Of a stretch of DNA of 64,000 nucleotides, positions 48,668 through 62,800 are shown one piece after another. The notes under the pieces were generated by a model. That model was not told the origin of the DNA. It saw only the letters and a list, made by a program, of their open reading frames with translations, and ran no database searches. A program made the translations under genes and the position numbers. The DNA comes from Hyalella azteca. Lineage: Eukaryota > Arthropoda > Malacostraca > Amphipoda > Hyalellidae. Location: assembly GCF_000764305.2 (NCBI RefSeq), contig NW_025937381.1, forward strand, positions 331,571-395,570. The letters run 5' to 3'. How positions within the stretch are numbered: the stretch's first letter is position 1; each line of letters starts with the position of its first letter.

Positions 48668-50895
48668 CAAAAATCTCATCTTGATTAGAAATATTGCATT
48701 TAAAATTATGCAGTTATATATTTCAGGATGAATCTTTGTTCGTTTGAGACCATGAGAAAGAATGGCGCTAAGGTGTTCATGGCAGTAGGCACCTGAGGCC
48801 AAGGACGCGTACGGCGCAGACTTCTCGCGGCACAAAGCAGATGCGCGGCGTTCATGGCGCTCATCGATTCCACCGGTCAGCCGCCGGACAAGATTCATGG
48901 GGTCGTTGATGTTTTCTAAGATGATTCCCGTAATAATTAATTACCCTTTCACGAACAAAGCTCTAAACTAAACCCAGTGATTGAAGAACATACAAAATAT
49001 TCTCTAGAGAACATAGAAAATTGGAAACTTTTTGCTACAATGAAGCATAAATTTAGCCTAAAAATGGCAGGCATATCGTCGTGTGGCTCAAGCAATCTTA
49101 TCGACGGCCATGCACTTGAATGTCCACTCTGATCGAGATCTTGAATGTTCACTCAAAAAGGTCCATTCTTTGCTTGTCTATCTTCACCCTCGCACGCAGA
49201 GTTGCACTTCCCGAACATGGCTCTGATATGGCCAAAGCAGAAGCATTACTGCGCTACTTTCTTCGTTGTCTGGGCTATGCTGTACATGCTGAGCTGCCAC
49301 TGGGTTGTAAAGGGACTCGCTGTCGGATTTTTTAGTCTGTACGTTGCAGATTTGGCTCTTAAAATACATGAAGATTTCTTCAAAGAAAAGACGTACATCA
49401 AAGATAACGAGAAGGCTGTCTTCATTACAGGTGGGCATGCTAAAATAATTTTTCATTAAAGTTATTACTTCCAAGTAATCTGTCCGATTTGAAACGAATT
49501 TTCAACTGATGACTGACATATATGAACTGATTGAATGTTAAAATGACGCATTATCTGGATTCAATAATAAACGCCTTTGCATATAATCGTTTCTATATCT
49601 TTGTAAATTCGGAAAAGCTATAATCAATATACCAGCATGAACAATGGATCCTCTTACTTTACGTTACTTAGATCTATTTGCACGGCTTCTTCTGGCACCA
49701 GAATTTCAAACGCTTCGAAGGCAGTCGATCTCTTTATTGCTTACAGTTGTTTGTCGACACGTCAATCCTCGTTTCTAATTATTTGTCATTCTAACCTACC
49801 ATTGCATTGTTTTTATCTTTCATATTACTAGTCGTCCATTACGTAACCACACTGATAACATTTGAAGTCTGTTTGAGTGTTCGATGAGGAAGTTCATAAA
49901 TTTCGCGTTATCAATGAATTTGTTTTTAATTTGGTAAACAATATATTTAAATATACAGAGAGTAAAATCCATTAATTTGATTAATTCTAACAAACCGGAA
50001 TAGGTCGCCCTTCTTTTTGATAAGGACAAATAAAAGCTTAATAAAACATCGGGATAACTATAATAAACCAAACTTATCGAAAAGTTCAACCTAGAAAAAT
50101 CATCGATATTAGAGGCTCACTGGATAAATAAACAATTTAAAACTATAAATGAATTAAAGCTTGACCTATTTCCGCATTGGTCTCAATTTTATTTTACTCT
50201 AAACTTTTTTGATATGACAATGTTTTCACTAACAAATTTCTGAACTGTTAATAAATGTTTTATTTTAATTTATAAATAAATACGGCCCGAAGAGCCGACG
50301 CGAAGTAGTTGTAGTTCTTAGTCACGGGTTTGAGCTTTCCATTTTGAACACGGCGATAAACATACAATTCAGCTCTATGCATACCATTTAACATCAGGAA
50401 GAATAAAAGAAGACAAAGTATATTTTCTATATATACCAAGAGCTCACCTTGAGACACGGTGCCCGTTGATAGACGGCAGCAATCAGATAAAAGTTCGCAT
50501 GCAACGAGCCTCATATCAAACAAGTCATGACATTGAGAAATACAACATAGAATAATAATCAACAATCATTGTTAATCAACAGGGTAGCATAACATATCTA
50601 GATAATACGACTACAAATATGGGTGCTATAGAAAGAAATATTAATTTGGGAAAGGCATGGCAGGACTGACTGGCGAGGGTTTTGAATGAAAACCATTATT
50701 TACTGAGCTTTCTTCAAAACAGAATTCAGCCCTCAATTGTCTTCAAAACTTATTCTTTCGCTATTATTTCGTCGTATGGATTCATATAATTCGGCTTGTA
50801 TTCTAGGTTATATGATTTTGTGTGACTGTAGTTCATCGATTCCAAGATCAGCGGTTCCAAGAGTGTCTATTGCAGTCTTTCCTCACATCCCTATC
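48668..50895 (+). repeat. Left part of segmental duplication (copy of 38380-40790)
   Basis: Contains the psi exon 6, the SDR exon 1 and the following intron, all closely matching 38380-40790 with small indels. The right part of the same duplication resumes at 58754 (copy of 41145 onward) and reaches the end of the window. Confidence 0.88.
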
Positions 50896-53800
50896 AAATT
50901 TTCGATTCCTGTCAGCCGTTGGCTTAAGGACGCCACAAGCTCGCCTAGCGGTGTAAATTAGTGGATCTATGTTTGCTTTATGTTAATTTGTTGTACGAGG
51001 AAAATAAGCGCCTGATTAGGATCCGGTCTATTCCTTGACAACCGTGGGGCGACTGCGGGGCACGCGTATTTGGTGCCTGATACGTTCGGGACAGATACGG
51101 CCGAATCTGAAAAATGCGTTGAAAAATGCCCCCTCCTTGCCTCCTTTATGGGGGAAGGGAGGGGGCATTTGAATCTCTGTACGCTTTATATATATGAGCA
51201 GACTAGACGTGTATCATCGCGGCACAACGAATCAAATGGCATGTAAACACGAGTTTGAAACGGGAATAATACCAGCTAATACAACTCTCAACCCCAACTT
51301 TCCACATAACCCACAACATTCTCTAATATTTACCTGAATTGCAAGACCCTCGCACTTTGCTCTAGCAAAACAATCTACAATATTCACCAGCAGTCAGCAT
51401 TCTCACACATTTCCCAAAACCAAACATTCTTCAATATGCAATAGCACTCAACGATCAGCATTCTCCAATATGCAATGACACTCAACGATCAACATTCTCA
51501 ATATGCAATAGCACTTAACGATCAACATTATCCAATATTCAATCCCGCTCAATATTATCCCACACTATCCGTGAATGAAATATTCAAACACTCACACCCG
51601 TACCAAACATTCCTGCCTATTGCGGGTACCAAACATTTTCCACATACGGCAGAGCAAACCATTCTCTCACCTTAACCAGTATTAAACATTCTCCAATATT
51701 CGTCATCACTAAACAACCACATTCACATATACTGTTGAGCATTCTACGGCAAAAACCCTTAAATCAATCCTCAAAGTTCTCCCAAAATATTTTGCAAACA
51801 GCCTAGTGTATCTAGTATGTACAGGGCTCAATTATAACCATTTTAACATAGCGCAAATTCAATACAGTAGCTAATTCCTGTGTTCCCAGGTAGGAAGTAC
51901 ATAAAATGTAATTAATTGATCGCGATAATGTAATTCAGAGTAAGACGACACCCGCGCGCATTCACATCCAGTGTAATTTGCTAACGACTCGTTATCTTTC
52001 GGCACGTCACCGTTTGTACGTTCTATCGAATTGATTTGCACGAGTCTATTAAATTCTGCCTACAGTGGTTGTGAAGAAGAATGGGTCAAATGCTACCGTC
52101 TAAATTCCAGCTGGAACTTGTGACATTCCTAACATTGCCATGTTCTATGGAAAGTTCGTAAATTTATCCTCTAATAATTTGTAATTCTTCGAAAATCACC
52201 CAATTCATTATACTTCGATTTTACTCTGGTACCAAACCCAATGGTACAACGAGAAATAAGCATATTATTACAGAGAAATAGCAACTTAATTACTTACGGA
52301 GTTGAGACCACGATTTGGATCCTTGTTTGAACGCGTTTCTCTTGCAGTGGCACGGTGACTGTTTGACTAGTAAAGACTAAACCCAACCATGGAGACGAAC
52401 TCTTGAGTGAACTGGCATTTCCATACATGGATCCAGCTTTCTCGATGAATTAGAAATTAAAACCTGAAGTATATGGACTCAAACAGCTAAAATAACATGA
52501 TCATGTCAGCATATACCTCAAGTTAAAAATTTCCATTACTGCCAGTTCCTAAATATTTGAAGCTCTGAATAAAGTAGGTAATATTGAACATAGGTAATAA
52601 TGAACATGTATTATGCATAGATGTTAAGAATGCTAAGAATGCGGCGCCGTGTTGCGAGACCGTGGGAAAGGTCGTTTACATTGAAGCGTTGGCGCTCAGC
52701 GTTGCGAGGGAAATTCCTTTCGAAGGAATGTACTAGCGTCAGTTCGAGGGTTAGGCTTAAGTGTGCGCGACTCTAGCGTATATAAGGACTTCAGATTTCG
52801 CGCCAGTTGTTGTTGGTTCTACGACGGAGACCGTCACGTAACGGCTGCGGCCGTGAGGCCGCGGTGTTACCACTCGGCAACCACCTGACAAAACGATAAG
52901 TAATGAATACCGGTATCCTGAACCTGAACGTAACGTAAATTTGGTGGAGTAATCACTCCGATTCACCAACTTTAAAAGATATGAGACGATAGGAAACGTC
53001 TCTCTCTATATATATAATATTCTTTTAAAATCCCTATTTAATCAGCTCAACTGAGTTGTCTAAGTAGAATACCGGCGGGTCGGGAGCGCAGCCGTGCACC
53101 ACCAATTTTGTGCACCAATAAGCCTTGAATCGAACGCCTTGGATCTCTTCGGAAATCCATCAATCAGCCGTGCACCACTTGGCTTTGTCCTTCTCCGGCC
53201 TTGACCACCACCTGCCGTGCACCACCAGGCCGCGGATCGAATCTGACAACCGGGCATCGTTAAATTACGTAATTTTACGTTCACCGCATCTGAGGTTAGG
53301 TTTCAGATAGCATAGTTCTGTTCCAAAATTTATCGTCCTTCGACAAGTGGCCGTTCGACCGAGGGCTGGTTCGACACACGGCCTAGATACGGACGGCTTG
53401 AAGTGTTGAAGGCTACGTTCCGGAAGGCAGGAATCATGATGGTCCATTACATCCAGGGCAGTTGTGGTCTTCGGCAGGCGACCCGGCGGGTCGGCTGCCG
53501 AAGACCCCCAATCACGCCCTGGATGTAATGGACCATCAAGATTCCTGCCTTCCGGAACGTAGCCTTCAACACTTCTGGACAATTATATCTAGGCCGTGCG
53601 TCGAACCAGCTCTCGGTCGAATGGTCACTCGTCGAGAGACGATAAATTTTGGAACAGAACTATGCTATCTGAAACCTAATCTCAGATGTGGTTAACGTCA
53701 AATTACGTGATTTAACGATACCCGGAAGTCATATTCGATCAGCGGCCTGGAGGCCGGAGGAGGGCAGAGCCGAGTGGTTCACGGCTGATTGATGGATGTC

Positions 53801-56800
53801 CGGAGAGGTCAAAGGCGTTCGATTCAGGCTAGTGCCGGTATTGGTGTCGTGTTTTTTCAATTAACTACACTTGCAGAACAATTGTACAGGAAAACTAAGA
53901 ATTTTCTAGTTTCTAATAATATTCAGCTTTTTAAATCTCTAATTTATAATCTATTATACTTCACAACTTACTTTTCCCACTATTACTACAGGATTGAAAT
54001 GAGCAACGTTAGCCGTTCAACGTGTGATCATCACTAGGATCACTGGCGAACTAACGCCGGGCGCCGGCAAGCAAACAAACGTGCAGCGGCTTCTACGCTA
54101 CTCGCTCCCTCAAGCTGCATCACGTTAAACAGGAATAATATTTAAACATTTAACGAGGCTAGCAACAAATTTTGCCCCGTGAACATAATAAATTAGCTAT
54201 GAGGAAAAAGAACCGTAAAGCACTGACCAGGTTTTGTCGTTGAGGTTGTTTGAACTAATGACTAAACTTTTTTTAATTCGTTCAAAAAGTAGTTAGGTGC
54301 CTGAGCAGAGTTACGTATGTTATGCATGACACTCCCGCCCAGTAACGCCCAGTAACCGCCATTGAATAAGATCATAATTCACTGAGGGAATTATGTTAAC
54401 CGCACCACAATACGATACAATTGTGAACCTTAACTGGAAATATTGAAATTTTGTAGACATTGTTTGAATAACCGAAGGTACACTGTTCAATGCCTGTTAT
54501 CTGGCAATGCAATGTCATCACAATATCAAGCAGTTTCATCCCAAATCATAGCGACCTGAACATTTTATAAATAAATTACTTATAGGCCCTGAATGCAAAA
54601 CCGAACGTTCATCTGCTGCTTTTTCTGCCAATCAACAGCTTACATATCAGTTATGAATGTTATGATAAGAACTTGAAATTAATCTGTTCTAGCTACAAGC
54701 ATTGTTTTTTTACCGCCACGTACTTATCAAGTATTTTTCTGCTCCTGTACCCCTTAATCATGTTTCCATGCCTTCAAGCATCCTGTGGTTTTTAAAGATA
54801 ACCAAATAAATCAAGATATTTTTGTTTATGATTAACGAAATTATTATCTTACAACACGTAAGCTTAAAAAATTGGTAATATCAATTCTCATTTCATTCCA
54901 TCGTATGTCTTGACAAACGTACGTGTACATACATCGACGCCATATGATGAGCGGGAGCTATGGCCATGGCTCGATCAAATAACAGCATCTGATCACAGAA
55001 GCCTGGCCAGCTGCTTTTTTCGGTCTGATTACGTATATTCGGCCTATCGGGCAATCGACTCCACCAATCGGCTCCTATATAGCCGCTGATTGCAGTTAGA
55101 TGGCCGATAGGCGCCTGAGTCACCTCTAATAAGAGGCCCGTTCAGCTGGCTCAGCCGCGTTAGTCGCTAATGTAATTTTATAACTATTACTAGGTCCAAT
55201 AACTCCCCTCATAAATAAGATATAAGTCTGAAATTTGTAATGCTATCCTGGCTAATTATTTTTAATACGTAGACATTAAGATAAATTATGTAAACTTTTT
55301 ATTTCAACTGTTATCAGGGAGGATGAAATCTTGCACCCCGATATTCGTAAAGCGTGTGATTTTTCTATCAATTTCTCGATATACGGCGGTTTAACTATTT
55401 ATTCTTCATTGATCGCTACCTCAAACATTTCTGAATTATTATTCTAGTATTATATATAAGCACTTGAAGCCCAAGGGTAGGTGAAACATCCGTAGATTAA
55501 AGCACGACCAGACAGCTTTGGTTGTCATACTCTCCTGCAGGCGCCGGCAATAAATTTTGTCTTCAAGGTAAACATGCACTCTTCTTTCACAGCCACTTCG
55601 CAGTCTGGTCTATGAGCGTCATGGTCGTACATATATGAGCATTAGGAATTTGGTGCATACAAATTGCACCTCATTATAATAAAAAAATGCACCTCAAAAA
55701 AATAAAAAATGCACCTCATAAATGACAAGGGTGAGAATATTCATGTCATGAATTAAAAAAAAAATATTATATTATGAAATACCAAACGAAATAAGAATTT
55801 GCGTTCCGTTACTACATCAACGATCAATTTACCGCCAATAATTACTCTGTGATCTTTTGAGTAATAACTACCAATTACTTCCAGTAAAAATTATATAAGA
55901 ATTAGAATTAACCAGAAGCAGTACATTGTACATGGTTAGTGATTACAGTATAAGCTTTCATTTTCACTTGCGTTTTTCTAACCTGTTCACTGCTTTTTAG
56001 GCACAAATAATGTTAAACTGTTGAACTGTCTGAACATTTCTCCATATTTTACCATATTTCATGATTTGAAATTTCTCGCACTTAATATTGCGATTGATGT
56101 TTCTGGAAGAGCTTCTAATTAAATAAATAAAATCATAACAAAATAATCCGTTTGCTACTAGTAAAAATATTGGGAGCGATATTAACGATGGTGTTGTTCA
56201 TGAATTCATGAGTACATATTCAAATAACGTTGATATTTTAATGTTACAAATTGTAAATTAGTTAATATTGTTATGTTACAATGATGACCGATGCACACTG
56301 ATGACTGAACCATACTGATGACTGATGCATACTGATAACCGATGCATACTGATGACTGATCATATATTATTTCAAATAATTGGATCCATCTAAATTTTTT
56401 ATTCCTGACACGCGTTTCACCATCGCTTGGTTGTCGTACAGTACATCGCTGTCTGGTTAATAAATTAATCATTGAATTATATGAGTTGGAATATAGCAAT
56501 TTAAATTCTATACGTACATGATCTGTGCAGTAATGAGAACATTCACGTAAATGTGTAAATTTTTATCAGAAGTTCATCAAAAACGGTTAAGACATGCATT
56601 TAAATTGATATTCTATTTCTGTAGACATTTTTTGAAGTCTAAAAATTACAACAATACATTGCACATTGCTTAATAATCTGTAATATTAATATCAAACGGA
56701 ATATTATTATCAGCCCACTGAATTATTATCATACTGAATTACTGATTTAAATTATTATTACTGTGATTGTAAAAAGTATGATTTATATGATAATAAGAGG

Positions 56801-59800
56801 CAAAAATAAATAATTAATTTTAAAGCAAATAACAGGAGCGAAAACCATAATGATGCGAAGTACCATGGTACGGATTACAATTGTAAAAAAATTTGCAGCT
56901 TATTTGCGCAACTGCTACATTAGCATTACATGAGACCGCACGTTCAAATAAAGTTTGTATCCTAAATTATTGAAGTCAAAACATGCCCAGTAGTTTCTGA
57001 GGGAACCGCAAGCACATAAATCTCTCTCTCGGCGCTGTCAAGTGCCTTCTCTCCTTCCCAGACCGTGGGTGGCCAGCGGTCGGCCAGATCAGGTTCGCTC
57101 CGGCCGCCCGCTGGCAATTCACCGGCCACCTAAAGCCGCCTCTTGCCTAAAACAATAAACCTTGAGGCCTGGGGTGCGTTAGCCACAAATATGTGGCTAA
57201 AGTGATAACGAGACCAAGGGCTGGTGACGGCCGAACTTACACGCGAGTGCAGATTTTACAAAGATCTGCTGGTCCCAGGGAACTCCGACTTCAGGGAACT
57301 CAATGCTACAAATTAAAAATTAGTTAAAATTTATAATTATAATATAATAATTATAAAATAGTATTAAATATTATTTAAAAACCAGCATGATACATACATA
57401 ATAAAAATTACAGAATAAAACTGTGCGAAAGATTTCGGTGTAATGTTGTCAACCTCAGCCTGTTACTAGTGTCAACATGTTAGTGGTTACTTGTTAAGTT
57501 GTTACCAGTTACCACTTGTTCTTGTTGGGGCGCATGCCGGAGGCCTGCTTTGCCATACTTCACACTTAGTTCATATTCCTTTCCATAGGTAAGAACGCTA
57601 GAGCGCATAACGGCCTATGAATTCAAGTGCTCAAAGCCATAGCGCCAATTGTCCACAGCCACAAAATAAGCTTGCCGAAGGTAAACATGGCCATACTGCA
57701 TCTGGCCAAACCTCATCTGGCCGAACCTCATCTGGCCTAACCTCTTCAGGCCTAACCTATCCGAGCTGCAACCTTTCTCCACCCAAAACAAACCTGAGCG
57801 GACCTAACCTAACCTCATTGGCTGCAAGAAGTTAGAAAGGCGGTCCAAGTGTGCTGGTCATTGGCTGCAAGAAGGTTGTGAGCCGGGACAACGTGAATAG
57901 GTTAGGCCAGAAGAGGTTAGGCCGGAGTAGGTACAGCCGGATGGGGAACTGCCTGCTTATGAGCGAGCATGCTAAAGCAGTGGCTGAAGGCCTACGGTGC
58001 AGTATTATCTTTCTGTAGTGTGTCGCTTGTCTGGATTACGGAGTTCAAGCGTAGTCTGCGGCTTCTAGTTCTGAGGCTGAGTAAAGTTAATGCATGGTGA
58101 GGCTTGGCGTTGGCTCCAGCGCTTATTTAAGAGTAAAATTTGTGGCCTGCGGCTGCGCCCCTTCTTGTTCCGTGCCAGCTGCCACCACATGTCCACGACC
58201 ATATCACGAACATCAGCCACCTAACTTCAGTTTGCTTACGGTCATTTTTACACAGTTATTTTTATGTTTCACCTTCCCTACATGGATGTCTACTTTAATC
58301 TACCAATCTCAAAAATTATCCACATATATACAAATAAAAGACAGATTTTATATATGTATATGAGGATAACTTTTGAGATTGGTAGATGAAAGTAGATATC
58401 CACGAAGGGAAGGTAAAACATAGAAATAACTAACTTTTATTTACTGTATTTAACCCGTACTATTTAGGCTAGGTTAATTGCAATAAAGTTGCATTGATAT
58501 GTTTTGAAAATGTTTTAGTATCATTAAATGTTTATGAGTAAATCCCAATAGCAGAACAGTAAATATTTAGAGATTTTCAATAATTTTGGCCATTGTAGCG
58601 GCTAATGTAGCACGCTACATTTTACTGTAGCGGTAGCGGTAGCGCCCGCTACAATCTAGTGGGTGTAGCGGTAGCGGAAGCGCCCTCTACATTTAGAGCA
58701 TGTAGCGGTAGCGGTAGCGCCGCTACATTTCAAAGTAGCGCTTCCCAGCTCTGCCGGTTTCAGCTTGGTTGTAATATCAATGTAAGAATAACCCGACAAA
58801 AAGGAAAATATTATGAGTCCCGTTTTCTGTCATATAAATTAGAAATAGTATGACCTAATGTGTTGCCTCTTTCTTCAATTGAACGGATTAGATAATACTT
58901 CAGTCCAATGTTATTTATTTCATCAGGATGCGACTCCGGCTTCGGCAACAAGCTGGCACAGAGGCTCGCGAACATGGGCTTCACGGTAATATCTAAACGA
59001 AATGAATTTAATTATCGCGAGTATTTCATGCATGTTGATTACTATAACTATCACTATCACCGACAAATATATTATACCGAGTCACGGTTGTTCTGTCACG
59101 ACTGCCAATAATTTTACGTTAATGCCAGTTTTTAATAATTGTGATATTATATGATACGGCAATTCAAGATTTGAATCCGCGTTAATTACTAAAGATGAAT
59201 AATGTACGAAGTTATTATCATTGTAATTTGAGTGTCGTTTTACACGGTAATTTAATGTCCTGGCAATTCTTTGAAAATCTTCCAAGCTGCAAATCATCTA
59301 TAAACACAAATATTTTTATACCAGGAACAACTAAGGAAAGTTTACGAGTCACAACAATTTGCTCGTATTATCTGTCAACATAAATATGTCACACATCTTG
59401 AGTTTGATTGTACGGCATATTTTACCCGAAAATTCAGTTTAAAAATATGTAGTCAAATTATATTTAACAAGTGCAGAACAAAGCTAGATTTGCTCGCAAG
59501 TCCTAGACTTTTTACGTCTGTCGACGTTGATGTTGCCTGAAAAACAATCATGGAGAACGGTCGAATAATTAAAATTGACTAATTAATAAATTTTCGGATA
59601 ATTATAATCAAATTACAGGTGTTTGCTGGGTGCCTGTATCCTGAAGGTTCAGGCGCGAAGGAGCTAGGGAAGGATAAGAAAATCGTCGTGATCAAACTGG
59701 ACGTGGTCGAACAATGCGACATCGAAAACGCTGTACAAGTTGTCAAAGAGTATCTGGATAAATCTGGTAATAAAAAATCTGAGATAATTGTACGAGCAAT

Positions 59801-62800
59801 CATTGGAAGGGCATTGAAAATTGTATAATTATTTTGTGTTTGCAGAATTAGATAATATATTTTATATATAACCTGCATTCTATGACTCATTGGTCAGAAT
59901 AAGAGACGTTTCTTCTAGTTTTTTAGCAATAAAATGTCAATGGTCTGTTATTGATGGTATAATGTTTTGCATTTCGTGTATTAATAAATGTTCAGATTTA
60001 CGTTTATTGACGAGTACTAAATTGCCCCGGTAAGATTATAGCCTATTTAATTATCTAATTTTATAGACCTAAGCTATAGTACATTCTTTAGTTACTAGAG
60101 AATTCCATGTCTAAATATTTTTCCATTCACTGACAATTACTTAGAATTGAAAGTAGAAAAATATTTATAACGATTTTATTAATCTTTAAAAGCGATGGGA
60201 ATCATGAAGTTTTGAAAATTTTACGTTACGTTAAGTTACGTAATCATGAAGTTTTGAAAATTAAAAATTAAATTGAAATTTAATTTAATTTAATTGAAAA
60301 TTAAATTAAAATCCATAAATTTAGACATCTGCCCCTCAGTGTATCAGTCATATATCACAAAATTTGACATGATACCAAGCTAGGCTTTAATTAAAAACAC
60401 AAACAAAAATACTATATAAAAGACTAAAAACATTGACGTAGGACTCAAGCTGTGGAGCATCGTGAACAACGCCGGGATCGCGTTGGGTGGTGAAGTAGAG
60501 TTATTGACGATGTCGACGTACCGACGAGTGCCAGAGGTGAACTCGCTGGCGCCCGTGGCCGTTACTAAAGCCTTTCTGCCCTTGCTGCGTCAGGCACGAG
60601 AGGGAAGGGTAGTCAATGTCGCCTCCATTGCAGGTTTGTCGAAAAAGAGATTTCCAAAATTAAAATAAAATTGAAATCTCTTCTTATTGAAATTTGGCGA
60701 TTTCAGTGCAGGCTATGCTTCCGCCTTCCTGGCAAAAATATGAGTCATTTGAGTTTCTTTGGTGGTATGTATGGGTGAAGAAAATCCATTTAATGTAATA
60801 TATGTATGTGTATTTCAAAAAATTATTAAAAAACTGGAAAATATGGAAGATCCATATGGTTGTTTACATCGCGAAGCAGTTTACCATAAATATTAAAAAA
60901 ATAAGAACCACTTCCGAAAACGGCCATGATTTTTTTAGCGATAAATTTAAAACTCAGATAGGAACGTGGTGTTTAAGCAACATTTCCATTGCCAAAACAT
61001 TGCTGGTCCCAAAGAGCGGACCAGCAGTTCCCAACTACTTGATGAACTCGAATGGTGCTGCACAAGAAACTGTATATAGGGTAAAGCAGATCTATAACAT
61101 TTCAATGGCAATGGGCTGTAGCTGAATTTTCTTTCAATGTTAATTGTGTTTGTATGGTTTCACGAAAACGTAAAGAATCTGTTACCTGTTGATCAGGACG
61201 TTACACTATGTATGGCCTCACGGCCTACTGCATGAGCAAGCACGCAGTCGTAGCCTTCAGTGACGGACTGCGCATTGAGATGAAGAAATGGAACATCTCC
61301 GTACATACGATAGAGCCCGTGCTCTACAAGTGAGTAAAACCTTTTTTCGTCACCTTATTTTTATTTCGAAATATTATATTTAACCCGAATAGCACATTTT
61401 GTCACCTCATTTTTACAGGTATGAAATTTTGTATTCAAGCCGTATAGCACAGAAGAAGAAATGGTAACATAATAGCAAATTTCCGTTTTGTCAGTTCTCT
61501 GCGTGGTACACAGTGACATTAAATGCAAGTCACCTCATAGACTGCCACCTATATAAGAAAGTAGCAATGAATATTTCAATAATTCTTTTTCTTCTCTATT
61601 GAAAAGTGCTCACTCAATATTATACTCATGTATGGGTTGTATATTGGTCTGATTTTCTTTGAACTGTCGTTCAGTTATAGGAGTAGAATTCATTATATTC
61701 GATACAGTAGGGTGTAAGAAAAAATCAATATTCAGCATCAAATAATATCGATTCAACATAGAATAATAAAGATTCGATATCGATCAATGGATATTCAGCA
61801 ACGATTAATGTAGATTCGATGTAGGTCAAAGGATATTCGATATCGATTGATGCGGAATCGGCTTTAAGTACTTTAGATTCTACATCGTTCGATGCAGATT
61901 ATTCGACTTTACAAATTATCGGGTGCAGAAACTTCAAAAACCTTCGCTGAATCGGCATAGAAAGCTCGCTCTATAATCGGTGTTGCGCACCGCGACATTG
62001 CCCTCCACGTTGCCCACTCTGAATAGGGTTTCGTCCTAGTCGACCGAGCAAGAATCTGCATTAATATTCTTGATTGAACCTCATCAATCTTCGTCGATCG
62101 ATCAAGACCTGTTTGACTGGGTATTTAAGCTCCTCTCAGACATTCATCGTTTTGTTAATCCAGTGTTTCAAAAACTATAGCCTGCATGGGAGCGCAGCCG
62201 TGCGTCACTAATTTTGTGCACCAATAAGCCCTGAATCGAACGCCTTGGATTTATCCAGACTTGCACCAATCAGCCGTGAACCACTCGGCTAAGTCCTCCT
62301 CCGGCCTTGCATGAAACCTGCCATGCACCACCAGGCCTCGAATTGAATATAACTTCCTGGCATCGTTAAATTACGTAATTTTACGTTCATCGCATCTGAG
62401 GTTAGGTTTCAGATAGCATAATTCTGTTCCAAAATTTATCGTCCTTCGACGAGTGCCCGTTCGACCGAGGGCTGGTTCGACGCACGGCCTAGATATGATT
62501 GTCCAGAAGTGTTGAAGGCTACGTACCGGAAGGCAGGAATCACGATGGTCCATTACATCCAGGGCAGTGGTGGTCTTTGGCAGGCGACCCGCCTGCATAT
62601 ACCACCAATACTACACCTTTCAGGTGGTACGCGAAGACGTTCGATGAGAAACCGATAGTGAGTTAGTAATTTTTTTGCCTTACGAAATTTTTTTTTTTAT
62701 TGCAGATAATCTGGCTACGATTTGCCCATATTTCCGCAGGCGACACACAAGTAATGTCTAAAAATATATTTCAGAACGAACATCTGCTCGCTTGATGCCT

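Larger units (their letters stand above)
47426..48918 (+). pseudogene. SDR pseudogene psi-C (exon 1 and exon 6 relics)
   Basis: The exon-1-like frame from the ATG at 47426 reads MFQYLRYFLVWSVMV, a hydrophobic anchor, then GFVSLFLADLTIKTKEIYFN, which matches the GFFSLYVADLALKIHEEFF region of SDR-3. The expected AVLITG before the donor at 47623/47624 is present but in another frame, so one indel separates them. An exon-6 relic from 48727 to about 48918 is nearly the same as that of psi-B, with an additional in-frame TGA after GTGTTCATGGCAGTAGGCAC and a frameshift. Exons 2-5 and 7 were not found. It is possible that exon 1 and exon 6 come from two different broken copies. Confidence 0.65.
50896..58753. 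other. About 7.9-kb insertion in SDR-4 intron 1
   Basis: SDR-3 has only about 355 bp at this place (40790-41144). The insertion is a mosaic: a degenerate CAATATGCAATAGCACTCAA-type tandem repeat (51290-51790), a TATA-bearing GC-rich block (52630-52980), two opposed copies of a 403-bp element (53082-53830), AT-rich DNA, an SDR exon-5 relic (about 57946-58015), a long hairpin (58254-58431) and a GTAGCG-rich hAT-like end (58594-58753). No intact gene was found inside. Confidence 0.75.

Noticed and set aside
39044..49430. Alternative first exons of one gene (39044 and 49217)
   Set aside because: Each first exon is followed by its own complete set of exons 2-7, and the flanks are duplicated too, so two genes are the simpler reading.
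53125..53695. Paired frames on both strands (ALDVMDH.DSCLPERSLQHF)
   Set aside because: The same peptide appears on both strands because the region is an inverted duplication of the 403-bp element; there is no transposase motif.
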